DNA of 64,000 nt from Lachnospiraceae bacterium GAM79 (GCA_020735665.1 CP085928.1:1784501-1848500); one strand, 5' to 3'. Positions 36,801-47,492 are shown, counted from the first letter of the stretch. The notes: a model not told the origin generated them from the letters alone. Made by a program: numbers and translations.

Positions 36801-38276
36801 TTATTCTCCTTTGTTCTTTGATTCTGCTATCTTTTTTATTTCTTTTCGAAGAAGCGAGCCCTTAAATGTCTTCGGTACTTCTTCAATATAAAATATCTTC
36901 TGTGGTAGCTTATAGCTTTCTACCTGTTGCTGCATATAGATCAAGAATGCAGCTTCGTCAAAACCATTCTCTTGTACAATCAGCATAACCGGTAATTCTC
37001 CGGTAATCGGATCATGAACGGAACTGTAGGCACAATCTGCCACACCCGGATACCGGATCGCAACAGCTTCTACCTCTGCCGGCGAGATCTTGCTTCCGCC
37101 ATAGTTGATAACATCATCTGCCCGTCCAACCAGAATAATACTGCCATCTTCATCCATATAGCCAAGATCATTTGTCATAACATAACCATCCACTACCGTT
37201 TTCGCAGTAAGCTCCGGATCATTGTAATAGCCCTCCATAACAATCGTACCACCCCAACCCAGTAAAGCAGGCTGTTTCTCGGATCCATTCTCTATAACAT
37301 TTCCTTCTCCATCTATAAACCGCACCAGAGAATTGACGGTCGGATATCCGATACAACCATTCTTATTCTGTCGGCTAAATTCCAGAATACATGAACAGCC
37401 GGCTTCTGATGATCCATAAAAATTATAGAGTCTTGTATTCGGAAGATACCGGAGTAGTTTTTCCTTATCTGTTTCCGGAAGTGGTGCTGACCCCACCTGT
37501 ATATAATCAATCTGATCCGCATATTCGGAGATCCTGTCACCTGACAGGTGAAAGATCATTCCGAGCGTTGCCGGAGAAATCGCCATAGATGTTGCATGAT
37601 ACTGCTCGAGCATCTTCCAGAGATTGCCGATCAGCGCCATGCCATTCATCAGACAAACGGTTCCTCCATTAATCATATCCGACTGATACCGTCTTATGCC
37701 AAAGGAATGATTAAGCGGCATCGGTATGATCTCCACATTTCCCGGTTTCATCTGTGTTCCTTCCATGACATTTCCGGCGATAGCAACGTCATTCTTATGA
37801 TACATGACAACACCTTTTGAGTTCCCAGTCGTACCAGTCGTGAATAACAACATTGACCATGTATCTGAATTCGGAAGTGGATATTCCAGTTCTTCTGCAC
37901 TTTTCATCTGCTCCACCAGCTTCTTTGTGGATAACCAGCACATTCCCTCTGACTCTCTATTTGAGATCAGCCATTCTGCATCCACCTTATCCCGAATCTC
38001 CTGTATACGCTCCGGTGAAGTGGATCGCTCTACAGGAATCACAAGTGCCTGTATATATTGCAAAGCCGAAAACAAAACCATATAATTAATATCCTGAGTA
38101 CATCGCAAAATAACATGTGCGTCCTTTTTTATACCATTTCGAACCAGCACATTTGCCATCTTTCTGATCGCTGTCCAATACTCCGAATATGTCAGATATT
38201 TTTTTAACTCACAGACAGCCGGTGTATCCGGCTGTGTCTCCGAATATTTTTTTATATAATGAAGCACTGTTTCCAT
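36801..38276 (-). CDS. AMP-dependent acyl-ACP ligase (DltA-like)
   Basis: 491 residues from the ATG at 38274-38276, 7 bases after the stop of the SGNH gene; AAAGGAG in that gene's end is 13 bases away, somewhat far. ANL motifs are LLFTTGTTGNSKGVVMYH (A3), YGSSEAG (A5), TNDLGYMDEDG (A7), GRADDVINYGGSKISPAEVE (A8) and the final KGSLLRKE with the catalytic Lys. It should adenylate a carboxylic acid and pass it to the adjacent carrier protein. The D-Ala binding residues of true DltA cannot be confirmed by eye, so the acid is unknown. Confidence 0.87.
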   Translation of the reverse strand: METVLHYIKKYSETQPDTPAVCELKKYLTYSEYWTAIRKMANVLVRNGIKKDAHVILRCTQDINYMVLFSALQYIQALVIPVERSTSPERIQEIRDKVDAEWLISNRESEGMCWLSTKKLVEQMKSAEELEYPLPNSDTWSMLLFTTGTTGNSKGVVMYHKNDVAIAGNVMEGTQMKPGNVEIIPMPLNHSFGIRRYQSDMINGGTVCLMNGMALIGNLWKMLEQYHATSMAISPATLGMIFHLSGDRISEYADQIDYIQVGSAPLPETDKEKLLRYLPNTRLYNFYGSSEAGCSCILEFSRQNKNGCIGYPTVNSLVRFIDGEGNVIENGSEKQPALLGWGGTIVMEGYYNDPELTAKTVVDGYVMTNDLGYMDEDGSIILVGRADDVINYGGSKISPAEVEAVAIRYPGVADCAYSSVHDPITGELPVMLIVQENGFDEAAFLIYMQQQVESYKLPQKIFYIEEVPKTFKGSLLRKEIKKIAESKNKGE

Positions 38277-38283
38277 TTCTGTA

Positions 38284-39369
38284 TTATTTCTCCTTTGCAA
38301 TATTATCTTCCCATTTCTGCATAAGTGTAGTTCTCTCTTCGTGCCATAGTTCACAGGCATGCTGCCATTCAGATCTTTGTTCCTTATCTAAATCAGCGCT
38401 CAGTCCATATTGTTGTTTCATATATTTCGCCAAATATGATGTTACCTTCTGTGAGCCTGCAACATTGGTATGTTTGCCATTATACAAATCTGTAGAGTAG
38501 TCTATCCCTATATCATCCACATAAAGATTCATATCCAAATAATCATATCCCTGTTTCTTACAGTATTCACCGATCTGCTTTTGTTCAACGATCTGATCTT
38601 TGCGTGGTTTATATGGGGTAAATATTAAAAGCACCTTTTTATCCAGCTCTTTTGCCTTGTCCTCAATTGCATCTATATAAGTTTTAGATTTCTCCGATAA
38701 TATCGTATCATCATCTGACTCATATACCAGTTTTTTCTTTGCTTTTACATCTGCTCTTACATTTACATATTTGTCTGAAACCGGTTCATTTTTTAATCGC
38801 TCGATCAAATAGTCTCTGTCGTATTCCATTAAATTATTATGATACTTTAATACCGAGAACATCATTTCCATCTTACTTATCAAATCTTCATCATATAAAT
38901 CATTGATCATTTTTAAACGTGTAATTGACGGATTCATTCCGGATGTTACAACCTCAAATCGATATTTCTGTTCTTCCGGACTAATCGCATCATACTGATC
39001 TCTCGCTACTATATTTCTAAGCTCTACCACGATCAAATCTGCATCCTGACTTTTGACTGCTTCCTCCATAATATATGGTATCTGACAGATATCCTGACTG
39101 GCACTTCCTATAACCGTGGACGTAAACCCCTGTTCTTCATATGCCTGCGGAGCTATCCAATAACGATACAAGGCACTTGAACCAATCATGATCACATCAA
39201 TAGTATTTTTATCTTCCGCATAATATGTTGCCCACATATCTGTATCATTATCATCCGGTCTTGCAAACTGACCAGTCTTAGAAACCAAATATACTAATAT
39301 AACGAAAAATATTATAACAGATATTATTTTCTTTATAATCTGAAATCCTTTTGTGTTTATTAATTTCAT
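38284..39369 (-). CDS. Membrane-anchored SGNH acyltransferase-like protein (DltD/AlgJ type)
   Basis: 361 residues. One N-terminal membrane helix (about 12-30) anchors an outer SGNH-like domain. The block I motif is IDVIMIGSSALYRYW with the nucleophile Ser64 or Ser65, and the end motif has Asp294 and His300 in TDLYNGKHTNVAG. This matches the DltD/AlgJ/AlgX group that moves an acyl group to an envelope polymer outside the cell. AAAGGAG precedes the ATG; the gene is 11 bases after the MBOAT gene. Confidence 0.82.
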   Translation of the reverse strand: MKLINTKGFQIIKKIISVIIFFVILVYLVSKTGQFARPDDNDTDMWATYYAEDKNTIDVIMIGSSALYRYWIAPQAYEEQGFTSTVIGSASQDICQIPYIMEEAVKSQDADLIVVELRNIVARDQYDAISPEEQKYRFEVVTSGMNPSITRLKMINDLYDEDLISKMEMMFSVLKYHNNLMEYDRDYLIERLKNEPVSDKYVNVRADVKAKKKLVYESDDDTILSEKSKTYIDAIEDKAKELDKKVLLIFTPYKPRKDQIVEQKQIGEYCKKQGYDYLDMNLYVDDIGIDYSTDLYNGKHTNVAGSQKVTSYLAKYMKQQYGLSADLDKEQRSEWQHACELWHEERTTLMQKWEDNIAKEK

Positions 39370-39380
39370 TTTAGCTCCTT

Positions 39381-40970
39381 TTAGAATTGCTCATATATAA
39401 ATACAATCTGGCTGCCGGTTCCATATACTCCAAATATCAGCACGCATAAAATACCGGCAATAAGAACCGTCCATCGCAGCCAAAGATTCTGACGCAGCAG
39501 CCAGTCTCTGATATCTTCCTTTATTCCTATTTGCTCCCGAATCTCCTGTGCAATTGATACACATAACAAAATCAGTACACCGATAAAGATTACTCCCCAC
39601 TCCCGCTGAGATATAGAAAAATCATTTACCAGATCATAAATTTTTCTGTAATCTACTATACAGGATGTAATCATTTGAAAACTCGCACGGATTCCCTTTC
39701 CCATAAAAATGATACGTCCGATCACACATAATAAAAATGTCCGAAGCATCCGGAATATATTCCAGCTTATACAGTTTGTCCGTATATTCAGTTTCTCTGT
39801 TAATTTAGCGACCGGCTGCTCAAATAATGTCGATAAGCAGATCAGGATTCCGTGAAACAATCCCCAGCCGATATAATTCCACTTTGCCCCATGCCAGAGT
39901 CCGGTCAGGATCCATACGCACAGGATCGGTACACAAGAGGCAAATCCGGTTCCTATGGTATTTCCCAGATATTTCCGCACCTTGGTATTCCATTTCAACA
40001 GGATCTTTGAAGTCGATACCGGATAGAATACATATTCTCTGAAGAACGCTCCGAGTGAAATATGCCATCTTCTCCAGAACTCCGGCAACGTCTGGGAAAA
40101 ATATGGCCGCCTGAAATTTTCTCCAAGCGTAATGCCAAAGCACTCCGATGCGCCACGTACGATATCCATGCATCCGGAGAAATCACAGTAAATCTGGATG
40201 GAGTACATAACCGCCGCCAGAAAGAAGATCATACCTTCATACTGATCAGAATGTTTAAATACTTCTGTCACAAATGGACTGATACGGTCTGCCATCACCA
40301 TTTTCTTAAGTGCTCCCCACAGAATCAACCATGTACCTTTTATCACCGTATCATAATCAAACTTATGCTTTTCCCATAGTTGATGCGCAACCAGTTCATA
40401 TCGCGCAATCGGTCCCTGCGTAATATGTGGAAAATATAATACATACGACAGATATTTCAGAAAATTCTTCTGTGCATGGATCCTTCCGTTATAGACATCA
40501 ACCAGATAAGAGATCATCATAAAGGAATAAAAAGAAACTCCAAGCGGTGCAGGGAAATGCCAGTCCGGAATCCGCTGTATCGCTTCGTATGGAAGAAAAC
40601 GTTTGATGTTCTCGATGGCAAATCCTGTCACCTTGAATACAATAAGCGCACCTATTACGATCAGCAATGCTAGCACCAGATATTTCTTTCGTTTCTTTTT
40701 CTGTGCTGTTTTTATCTTTCTTGCAGTTCTCTTATCTGCATCCAGAAGCAGCCGGTCCTGTTCCTCCAGATTTTTCTCCATCAACATTGTCAACGGATAT
40801 ACCAGAAATGCGGTTCCAACTACGATCAGGAGATCATCAATCCCACTATAAGCATAGAAAACCACACTTGCGGCAAGGAGCACCCACCACTGGATTTTCT
40901 TTGGTACTATATAATATATCAAAACTGTAACTGCTAAGAATACTATAAATATGTATGATACGACAGACAT
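39381..40970 (-). CDS. MBOAT-family O-acyltransferase (DltB/AlgI type)
   Basis: 529 residues with about ten to twelve membrane helices. Markers of the AlgI/DltB type are PLGVSFYSFMMISYLVDVYNGR, the PHITQGPIARY segment, FWRRWHISLGAFFREYVFYP and LTGLWHGAKWNYIGWGLFHG with the catalytic His. Such proteins take an acyl group from a cytoplasmic carrier and pass it across the membrane. GGAGAG precedes the ATG. It follows the SLC13-type transporter gene by 54 bases without a terminator, so the five genes may be one transcript. Confidence 0.93.
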   Translation of the reverse strand: MSVVSYIFIVFLAVTVLIYYIVPKKIQWWVLLAASVVFYAYSGIDDLLIVVGTAFLVYPLTMLMEKNLEEQDRLLLDADKRTARKIKTAQKKKRKKYLVLALLIVIGALIVFKVTGFAIENIKRFLPYEAIQRIPDWHFPAPLGVSFYSFMMISYLVDVYNGRIHAQKNFLKYLSYVLYFPHITQGPIARYELVAHQLWEKHKFDYDTVIKGTWLILWGALKKMVMADRISPFVTEVFKHSDQYEGMIFFLAAVMYSIQIYCDFSGCMDIVRGASECFGITLGENFRRPYFSQTLPEFWRRWHISLGAFFREYVFYPVSTSKILLKWNTKVRKYLGNTIGTGFASCVPILCVWILTGLWHGAKWNYIGWGLFHGILICLSTLFEQPVAKLTEKLNIRTNCISWNIFRMLRTFLLCVIGRIIFMGKGIRASFQMITSCIVDYRKIYDLVNDFSISQREWGVIFIGVLILLCVSIAQEIREQIGIKEDIRDWLLRQNLWLRWTVLIAGILCVLIFGVYGTGSQIVFIYEQF

Positions 40971-41024
40971 GCCTTCTCTCCATTTCTTTCTCTTTGTTTC
41001 ACGCCCGTTTCTGTATGGCTTTTT

Positions 41025-42446
41025 TTACACCGTACTGAATGTGCTCCAGTATTTTAACAGCAATGTGCAAATGATCGACATTACAAGAATAATGATAAGG
41101 GAAATCTTCCAGCCTTCCCGGAACATATACTTTGGTTCCAGTCCATATCCCACCGGAATCGCACGAATCGACGTTGGCAGCATATAAGACAGGTTCACAC
41201 CAATGGATGCTACGTATATATACGGAATCGGATTCAGCCCACATCCCTGTGTGATTGAGATCACAAGTGGAATCGCAACCGCTGCCGTAGCTGTATTTGA
41301 GGTCACATCCGACAACAGTAGTGTTGCAGTCAGAATGATCAGGATCGTTACAAAACCACCCTTCATATCAAGGGAAGAAATCACTTCTCCAAGTGCTTTT
41401 GCAACACCTGTTGCATTGATCAGGCTTCCAAGTGCCAGACCTCCGGCAAATATATACATCAGATCCCAGACGATCTTTCCCTGCACCTGTTTCCAGACCA
41501 TGATCCGTTTTCCCTCTTTATTTGTAAAAAGAAAGGCGATGATCGCACAGATGATAAATACATATGCAGGCTTTAATCCCGGCAATATATCCTGATAAAG
41601 CTGTCTGGTAAATGCCAGACCTGTTGCCACTACAAACAGCACAAGTGCGGATTTTTCTTCAAAGCTCATCTTTGGAAGCTTCCGGTACTGTTCCGCAAAA
41701 TATTCACTGGAACCACCTAACAGATCTGTCTTCTTTACATCACGAAGAATAAATACTACATTGATCAGCATTAAAATCAGCATAACCGGAAGGAACCGGA
41801 TAACCCAGGAGGAATACATATATTCTTTTCCGGTCAACTGCTGGATATATTCCACCGTTACCAGATTCATAGCCCCACCAAGTGGAGATGCCAGACCACC
41901 AAGTCCTGTCGCATAAGCGATCGTCAGCAGGATCTTCGATGCCGTCTTGCTGTTTTTCACGTCATCCATTCCAATATATTTCAGCATAGAAACTGCGATC
42001 GGCGTGATCGTTGCGCATACTACTGCATTCGGAAGCACCGCAGATAATACCATTGACAACGCAAACCAGAACACAAGCTGCATTCTAAGACTGTTTCCGA
42101 TCAGACGCAGAAACGTGATCGCAATTCGTTTGTCCAGTCCTGTATTTTCCCATAATACTGTTATGATCGAAGCTCCAAGCAGCAGCAGAATCGTTTCGTC
42201 CGCATAATTCGATATTATGACCTTCATCTCCGCCATAGGAACTACTGCATTGATCGCAATCGGCAAAAACGCCGTTACTGCATAATCTACCGGACCTGTT
42301 ACCCACCAGTATGCCATCCAGAATACCGTTCCAACTGCTGCCCGTTCTGCAAATGTCGGCAGAACTGAATGCGGTAAAAGAAAGCATGCCAACAGGAATA
42401 GAACCGGTCCAAGTAACAAATGAATCAATCGTTTATAATTTCTCAT
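41025..42446 (-). CDS. SLC13/DASS-family anion transporter
   Basis: 473 residues from the ATG at 42444-42446 with GGAGG 5 bases upstream. It has about 11 membrane helices and the two inverted substrate-binding hairpins of the DASS fold: SAVLPNAVVCATITPIA in the first half and DVTSNTATAAVAIPLV in the second (the SNT signature is kept in the second and reads PNA in the first). The ending IRAIPVGYG, GLEPKYMFREGWKISL is also typical. These proteins import di- or tricarboxylates or sulfate, mostly with sodium. Its place at the head of the dlt-like operon is unusual. Confidence 0.9.
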   Translation of the reverse strand: MRNYKRLIHLLLGPVLFLLACFLLPHSVLPTFAERAAVGTVFWMAYWWVTGPVDYAVTAFLPIAINAVVPMAEMKVIISNYADETILLLLGASIITVLWENTGLDKRIAITFLRLIGNSLRMQLVFWFALSMVLSAVLPNAVVCATITPIAVSMLKYIGMDDVKNSKTASKILLTIAYATGLGGLASPLGGAMNLVTVEYIQQLTGKEYMYSSWVIRFLPVMLILMLINVVFILRDVKKTDLLGGSSEYFAEQYRKLPKMSFEEKSALVLFVVATGLAFTRQLYQDILPGLKPAYVFIICAIIAFLFTNKEGKRIMVWKQVQGKIVWDLMYIFAGGLALGSLINATGVAKALGEVISSLDMKGGFVTILIILTATLLLSDVTSNTATAAVAIPLVISITQGCGLNPIPYIYVASIGVNLSYMLPTSIRAIPVGYGLEPKYMFREGWKISLIIILVMSIICTLLLKYWSTFSTV

Positions 42447-42492
42447 ATAATCCTCCAAGCAAGTCCTACTCGATATATTGTTCTTTCTACAT

Positions 42493-42535
42493 AAAAAAAA
42501 GAACCCTAATATCGGATTATAAAAATCCAATATTA
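42493..42535 (-). terminator. Terminator between the two-component genes and the SLC13 operon
   Basis: TAATATTGGATT pairs with AATCCGATATTA (one wobble) and is followed on the minus strand by a run of eight T. It lies 38 bases past the histidine kinase stop and 50 bases before the transporter start. It can end the kinase transcript or act as an attenuator in the transporter leader. Confidence 0.85.
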
Positions 42536-42572
42536 AAGCTCTATTAAAAATTCGACATTCTTCTATTTATTT

Positions 42573-43961
42573 TTAAGGTTTTGGAATAAAAAATGTGAAA
42601 ATACTTCCTTTATTCTTTGTACTTTCAACATAAATCCCTCCCCCATATAACTCAGCAATCTTCATTGCCTGTGAAAGTCCCAGACCAAAGCCTTCCGCAT
42701 TACGATCTTTTTTTTCTCGATAAAAGCTTTCAAATATTTTGGATATATTTTCTTTCTCTATTCCACAGCCTTCATCCTGAATACGAATATACGACTTTCC
42801 GTCTTTCTCTCCACAGGACACATAGATTTTAGCTCCTTCATTGCTATACTTTACAGCATTTGAAAGCAAGTTATTTATAACAATATAGATAAGATTCATA
42901 TTTGCCTGTATGATAGTCGGCTGAAGGGAATATTCAAATGTAATGTGTTTCGTATCAATATATGCTATATCATCACATGCAGATTCAATTACATCCCGAA
43001 CATCAATATCTTCTATACTGAATGTTGTCCCCTTTCTATCTATTGCAGTCATCTGAAGCAATTGATCAACCAGATTCTTCATACGGTTTGTCTGTCGCTC
43101 AAATACCTCTATACTTTTTATTGCTTCTTTATCCTGCTTCTTTTCTGCCACCTCTCTCGACACCTGGCATTGTGCATGCATAACAGCAATAGGCGTACGA
43201 AGTTCATGGGATACATTCGCATTAAATTCTTCCTGACGTTCCAACTCCTGCTGCACTCTCTGGTACAAATGATTATTTGCATCTGTTAACATCTGAAGTT
43301 CTTTAAAACATCCTTTATATTCCAGACTATCCGTAAAATCCAGATTCTCCCCGCTCTTTTTTATCGATTCATTCAACTGTCTCATTGGTACAGCGATCAG
43401 ATATCTTAATAAAAGGGCAAATAAAATAAAAAATGCGCCAACAACTCCTATCACCAAATATGACTGATGCCACAGTTCGCGATAATTGTCTTTCACCGCC
43501 TGTTCCGATATCATAGCACATACCAGATAAAAACTGTCATCCTCCGTTCCATTCTTCATTTTTCCACGTCTGGTTGCTACGTAATAACGCTCTCCCTGAA
43601 AGGTTACTTTTGTAAGACTCTGTAATCCGATATCAAGCCCGGTTCTGAAATCATCCGGCATTCTGCCATCAAGAAAACTTCCGTCTCTTGACTGTAAAAA
43701 CACATATACATTTTCGTTATAAGTATCTTTCTCTTCCAGATCGTAAAAATCGCTTTTTATATACGGATTCTCACTCTCATCAAATCCTATATTTTTTTTT
43801 GCACGTTTCACTTCCTGCGCCAGTTCTGTATAAGCCAGATATTTAGTATCCTCTGTGATCAGATTCTTCTGCATCAATAAAAGACATATCGTTCCTGCTG
43901 CAATGATAAGTCCACAAACAATAACAGTAAAATTAATAAATGAGATTTTCCTTTTTAACAT
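42573..43961 (-). CDS. Sensor histidine kinase
   Basis: 462 residues. A membrane helix near 8-28, an extracellular sensor of about 130 residues and a second helix (about 168-190) are followed by a HAMP-like linker, the DHp helix with NVSHELRTPIAVMHAQ and the ATPase domain with NLLSNAVKYSNEG (N box), IRIQDEGCGIEKE (G1) and GFGLGLSQAMKIAELYGG (G2). It overlaps the response regulator gene by 7 bases. The signal is unknown; the neighbouring SLC13/dlt-like operon is a possible target. Confidence 0.93.
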   Translation of the reverse strand: MLKRKISFINFTVIVCGLIIAAGTICLLLMQKNLITEDTKYLAYTELAQEVKRAKKNIGFDESENPYIKSDFYDLEEKDTYNENVYVFLQSRDGSFLDGRMPDDFRTGLDIGLQSLTKVTFQGERYYVATRRGKMKNGTEDDSFYLVCAMISEQAVKDNYRELWHQSYLVIGVVGAFFILFALLLRYLIAVPMRQLNESIKKSGENLDFTDSLEYKGCFKELQMLTDANNHLYQRVQQELERQEEFNANVSHELRTPIAVMHAQCQVSREVAEKKQDKEAIKSIEVFERQTNRMKNLVDQLLQMTAIDRKGTTFSIEDIDVRDVIESACDDIAYIDTKHITFEYSLQPTIIQANMNLIYIVINNLLSNAVKYSNEGAKIYVSCGEKDGKSYIRIQDEGCGIEKENISKIFESFYREKKDRNAEGFGLGLSQAMKIAELYGGGIYVESTKNKGSIFTFFIPKP

Positions 43962-44623
43962 TCCAGTCTATAACCTACTCCCCGGATCGTATGTATCAGT
44001 TTTTCCTCAAATGGATCATCGATTTTTCTGCGAAGATATCGAATATATACATCAACTACATTTGAATTGATATCATCATCAATGCTCCATATATTTGCAC
44101 GAATCTGTTCTCTTGTGACAACAATGTTCTTGTTTCGCACCAGATATTCCAGGATTGCATATTCCCGGACTGTAAGATCGACAGTCACACCATCCCGGAC
44201 AACCCGGTGATTATTTGTATCAATCTGTAATGACCCATAATTCAAAATGCTGTCATTACTTATATGTACAGTACGAAGCATTACCCTTAACCTTGCGAGC
44301 AATTCCGAAAACTCAAACGGTTTTGTCATATAGTCACTGGCTCCTGCATCCAGTCCCCTGACAATATCCTGCGTTTCGGACTTTGCAGTCAAAAAAAGCA
44401 CCGGAACCTGTATTCCTTCTGCCCGGATTGTTTTTAAAACCGACATACCATCTTTCTTCGGAATCATAATATCCATTATAACTCCATCGTAACTTGCTGT
44501 CTCCAGATAATCAAGTGCTGCCTGTCCGTCAAAACAGGCATCTACATTGTAGCCTTCTTTTGTCAGTTTATTACATATTATATGATTCAGATCCAATTCA
44601 TCTTCAACAACCAAAATGCGCAT
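43955..44623 (-). CDS. OmpR/PhoB-family response regulator
   Basis: 222 residues from the ATG at 44621-44623, 8 bases after GGGAGG; a GTG two codons earlier is too close to that site. The receiver domain has VVEDELDL, the phospho-acceptor in GVIMDIMIPKKDG, LTAKSE and YMTKPFEFSELLA. The C-terminal winged helix has VDLTVREYAILEYLVRN and VDVYIRYLRRKIDDP. It pairs with the downstream histidine kinase. Confidence 0.94.
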   Translation of the reverse strand: MRILVVEDELDLNHIICNKLTKEGYNVDACFDGQAALDYLETASYDGVIMDIMIPKKDGMSVLKTIRAEGIQVPVLFLTAKSETQDIVRGLDAGASDYMTKPFEFSELLARLRVMLRTVHISNDSILNYGSLQIDTNNHRVVRDGVTVDLTVREYAILEYLVRNKNIVVTREQIRANIWSIDDDINSNVVDVYIRYLRRKIDDPFEEKLIHTIRGVGYRLEC

Positions 44624-44678
44624 GGACACAACCTCCCTATCCTAATATACAATGGCATACCATCATTAAAATAAGATT

Positions 44679-44721
44679 AAAGGGACTGACACCGAAAAAT
44701 ATTTTCAATGCCAATCCCTTT
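44679..44721 (-). terminator. Terminator of clpB
   Basis: AAAGGGATTGGCA pairs with TGTCAGTCCCTTT (with wobble) around an AT-rich loop, followed by a T-rich stretch on the minus strand, about 50 bases after the clpB stop. Confidence 0.75.
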
Positions 44722-44771
44722 TATCATGCTTATTTTAGTTGTTACCAGGCATTTACTACCTGTTTATATTA

Positions 44772-47348
44772 CTACTTCTCATTTCTCGCTGTCAATTTCT
44801 GACCGTCATAGTCAATGATGATCGCTGACTGGGTGGACACTTCACCTGCAAGGATCATACGGGCAACCAGCGTCTCGACATTCTTCTGAATAAAACGCTT
44901 CAATGGTCTTGCACCATAGACCGGATCATAGCCCTGATCGATGATCGCACTCTTGGCCTCATCTGTAAGCTTGATCGTAATCTCCTGTCCGGCCAGACGT
45001 TTGTTCAGATCCTTGACCATAAGATCAACGATACTGCCGATGTTCTCTTTGCTTAATGACTTAAAGATGATCGTCTCATCGATACGGTTCAGGAACTCCG
45101 GACGGAAGTGCTGTTTCAGTTTATTCATAACTGTCTCCCGTATCTCATCAGTAATCTCGCCACCGCCTTCTGCGATATCCACACCACCGATATTCGATGT
45201 CATAATGATGATCGTATTCTTAAAGTCTACCGTTCTACCCTGTGAGTCCGTGATACGTCCATCATCCAATACCTGTAATAATACATTGAATACATCCGGA
45301 TGTGCCTTCTCAACTTCATCGAATAAGACAACCGAATATGGTTTCCTACGAACTGCCTCGGTAAGCTGTCCGCCTTCATCGTAGCCTACATATCCAGGAG
45401 GCGCTCCGATCAGTCTGGATACACTGTATTTCTCCATATATTCACTCATATCGATACGAACCATGTTCTGTTCATTATCAAATAAAGCTTCTGCCAGTGT
45501 CTTTGCAAGCTCTGTCTTACCTACACCGGTTGGTCCAAGGAACAGGAATGAGCCGATTGGCTTGCTTGGATCCTTGATTCCTGCTTTGGAACGGATGATC
45601 GCATCGCTGACATATTCAACAGCTTCATCCTGACCGACAACCCTCTTATGAAGTTCATCTGCAAGATTCAGTGTCTTACTCTTTTCACTCGCCGTCAGTT
45701 TGGCTACCGGAATACCGGTCCACTTGGATACAATCTCCGAAATTTCTTCTTCTGATACGACCTCATGTACCAGCTTTCGTTCTTTCTCCGATGCGGACTG
45801 CTCTGCCAGTTCCAGCTCTTTCTGAGCTGCCGGAAGTTTGCCATACTGCAATTCGGCTGCTTTGTTCAGATCGTAATTTCTCTGGGCAACCTGAATATCA
45901 TTCTTGATCTTCTCGATCTCCTCTTTCAGGTTACGGATCTTCTCAACGCCTGCCTTTTCATTCTCCCATTTGGCTTTCAGATTATTTGCTTTATCCTTTA
46001 ACTCTGCAAGCTCTAACTGTATATCCGCCAGTCTCTGCTTGCTCAGGTGGTCTTCCTCTTTCTTCAGTGCGGCTTCCTCGATCTCAAGCTGCATGATTTT
46101 TCTTGTGATCTCATCGACTTCGGCCGGCATGGAATCCAACTCCGTCTTGATCATCGCACAGGCTTCATCGACAAGGTCGATCGCTTTATCCGGAAGGAAA
46201 CGATCTGTAATGTACCGATTGGAAAGTACCGCTGCACTTACCAATGCACCATCCGAGATCTTAACTCCATGGAACACCTCATATCTTTCCTTGATACCAC
46301 GAAGAATGGAGATCGTATCTTCTACCGTCGGCTCATCGATCTGTACCGGTTGGAAACGACGTTCCAGAGCGGCATCCTTTTCAATGTACTGTCTGTATTC
46401 GTCAAGTGTCGTTGCACCGATACAATGCAGTTCGCCACGGGCAAGCATAGGCTTTAACATATTGCCTGCATCCATTGCGCCATCTGTCTTACCGGCTCCA
46501 ACAATCGTATGCAGCTCATCAATAAAGAGGATTATCTCACCTTCTGATTTCTTTACTTCATCCAGAACTGTCTTCAGACGTTCCTCAAATTCACCACGAT
46601 ACTTGGCACCGGCAACCAGCGCACCCATATCCAGTGCGAATATCTTCTTATTCTTCAAGCCTTCCGGCACATCACCTCTGACAATACGCTGTGCCAGGCC
46701 TTCTGCAACCGCTGTCTTACCTACACCAGGTTCACCGATCAGAACCGGGTTATTCTTGGTCTTACGGGAAAGGATCCGGATCACGTTTCGTATCTCAGCA
46801 TCTCGTCCGATAACCGGATCGATCTTCTGCTCTCTTGCCCGTTCCACCAGATCGTATCCGAACTTCTCCATTGCTTCATAGGAATCTTCCGGATTCTCAC
46901 TGTCTACCTTTTTATTTCCTCTGATATCTGCCAGAGCCTTTAAAAATGTGTTCCGATCGATCGCCCATGTTTTAAGCAATGGCTTCACATCGGAATCGGC
47001 TTTTTCGATCAGTCCAAGGAACAGATGCTCAACCGATACAAAGCTGTCTCCCATCTGCTTTGCTTCCTTTTCAGCCTGAATGAGCGCCTTTGAAAAATTA
47101 TTTCCGGCATACAGATTTCCGCCACTTACTTTTGGCAGTGATGCAAGCTTATCTTCCACCCTATTTACCGCTGCTGTTACATCTATATCGAGTTTTTCAA
47201 AAATCTTCGAAATAAGGCTTTCGTCTATCTCAAGCAATCCTGCAAGTAAATGAATCTGTGCAAGCTCCTGATTATCATATTCCAGGGCTTTATCTTTCGC
47301 TTTTTCTATTACTTCAAGCGACTTTCTTGTATATTTGTCCATATCCAT
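44772..47348 (-). CDS. clpB: ATP-dependent chaperone ClpB
   Basis: 858 residues from the ATG at 47346-47348, 9 bases after AGGAGG. Clp N domain (about 1-140), first AAA+ domain with Walker A GEPGVGKT and Walker [10 protein letters not shown], a long coiled-coil middle domain (about 405-525) rich in Glu, Lys and Leu, and second AAA+ domain with GPTGVGKT and [13 protein letters not shown]. The middle domain marks it as ClpB and not ClpC, and no ClpP-binding loop is needed. It dissolves protein aggregates with DnaK. A CIRCE operator covers its promoter, so HrcA should repress it. Confidence 0.97.
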   Translation of the reverse strand: MDMDKYTRKSLEVIEKAKDKALEYDNQELAQIHLLAGLLEIDESLISKIFEKLDIDVTAAVNRVEDKLASLPKVSGGNLYAGNNFSKALIQAEKEAKQMGDSFVSVEHLFLGLIEKADSDVKPLLKTWAIDRNTFLKALADIRGNKKVDSENPEDSYEAMEKFGYDLVERAREQKIDPVIGRDAEIRNVIRILSRKTKNNPVLIGEPGVGKTAVAEGLAQRIVRGDVPEGLKNKKIFALDMGALVAGAKYRGEFEERLKTVLDEVKKSEGEIILFIDELHTIVGAGKTDGAMDAGNMLKPMLARGELHCIGATTLDEYRQYIEKDAALERRFQPVQIDEPTVEDTISILRGIKERYEVFHGVKISDGALVSAAVLSNRYITDRFLPDKAIDLVDEACAMIKTELDSMPAEVDEITRKIMQLEIEEAALKKEEDHLSKQRLADIQLELAELKDKANNLKAKWENEKAGVEKIRNLKEEIEKIKNDIQVAQRNYDLNKAAELQYGKLPAAQKELELAEQSASEKERKLVHEVVSEEEISEIVSKWTGIPVAKLTASEKSKTLNLADELHKRVVGQDEAVEYVSDAIIRSKAGIKDPSKPIGSFLFLGPTGVGKTELAKTLAEALFDNEQNMVRIDMSEYMEKYSVSRLIGAPPGYVGYDEGGQLTEAVRRKPYSVVLFDEVEKAHPDVFNVLLQVLDDGRITDSQGRTVDFKNTIIIMTSNIGGVDIAEGGGEITDEIRETVMNKLKQHFRPEFLNRIDETIIFKSLSKENIGSIVDLMVKDLNKRLAGQEITIKLTDEAKSAIIDQGYDPVYGARPLKRFIQKNVETLVARMILAGEVSTQSAIIIDYDGQKLTARNEK

Positions 47349-47412
47349 AATCATTTACCTCCTGACATATAAAAACTACTGTAATTCAAGATACACTTTC
47401 ATTACAGTAGTT

Positions 47413-47455
47413 AACATAACACTTTTTGTTAGCACTGTCAAGAGGTGAGTGCTAA
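47413..47455 (-). promoter_or_regulatory. CIRCE operator overlapping the clpB promoter
   Basis: TTAGCACTG, nine bases, GAGTGCTAA at 47429-47455 is a CIRCE element with one mismatch to the consensus. On the minus strand the -35 box TTGACA (47436-47441) lies inside it and the -10 box TATGTT (47413-47418) follows after 17 bases. HrcA bound here would block polymerase. The leader to the ATG is about 58 bases. Confidence 0.93.
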
Positions 47456-47492
47456 TTATTTTTTTATTTTTTCACACACATTTCAGGAATGA

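Noticed and set aside
36575-40970. Naming the operon as canonical dltABCD for D-alanylation
   Set aside because: Gene order and linkage to an SLC13 transporter differ, and D-Ala specificity cannot be read from the ligase by eye.
45904-46881. 325-codon open frame on the plus strand
   Set aside because: It is fully antisense to clpB, has a Ser/Ile-rich composition typical of the reverse of a real gene, and no ribosome binding site.
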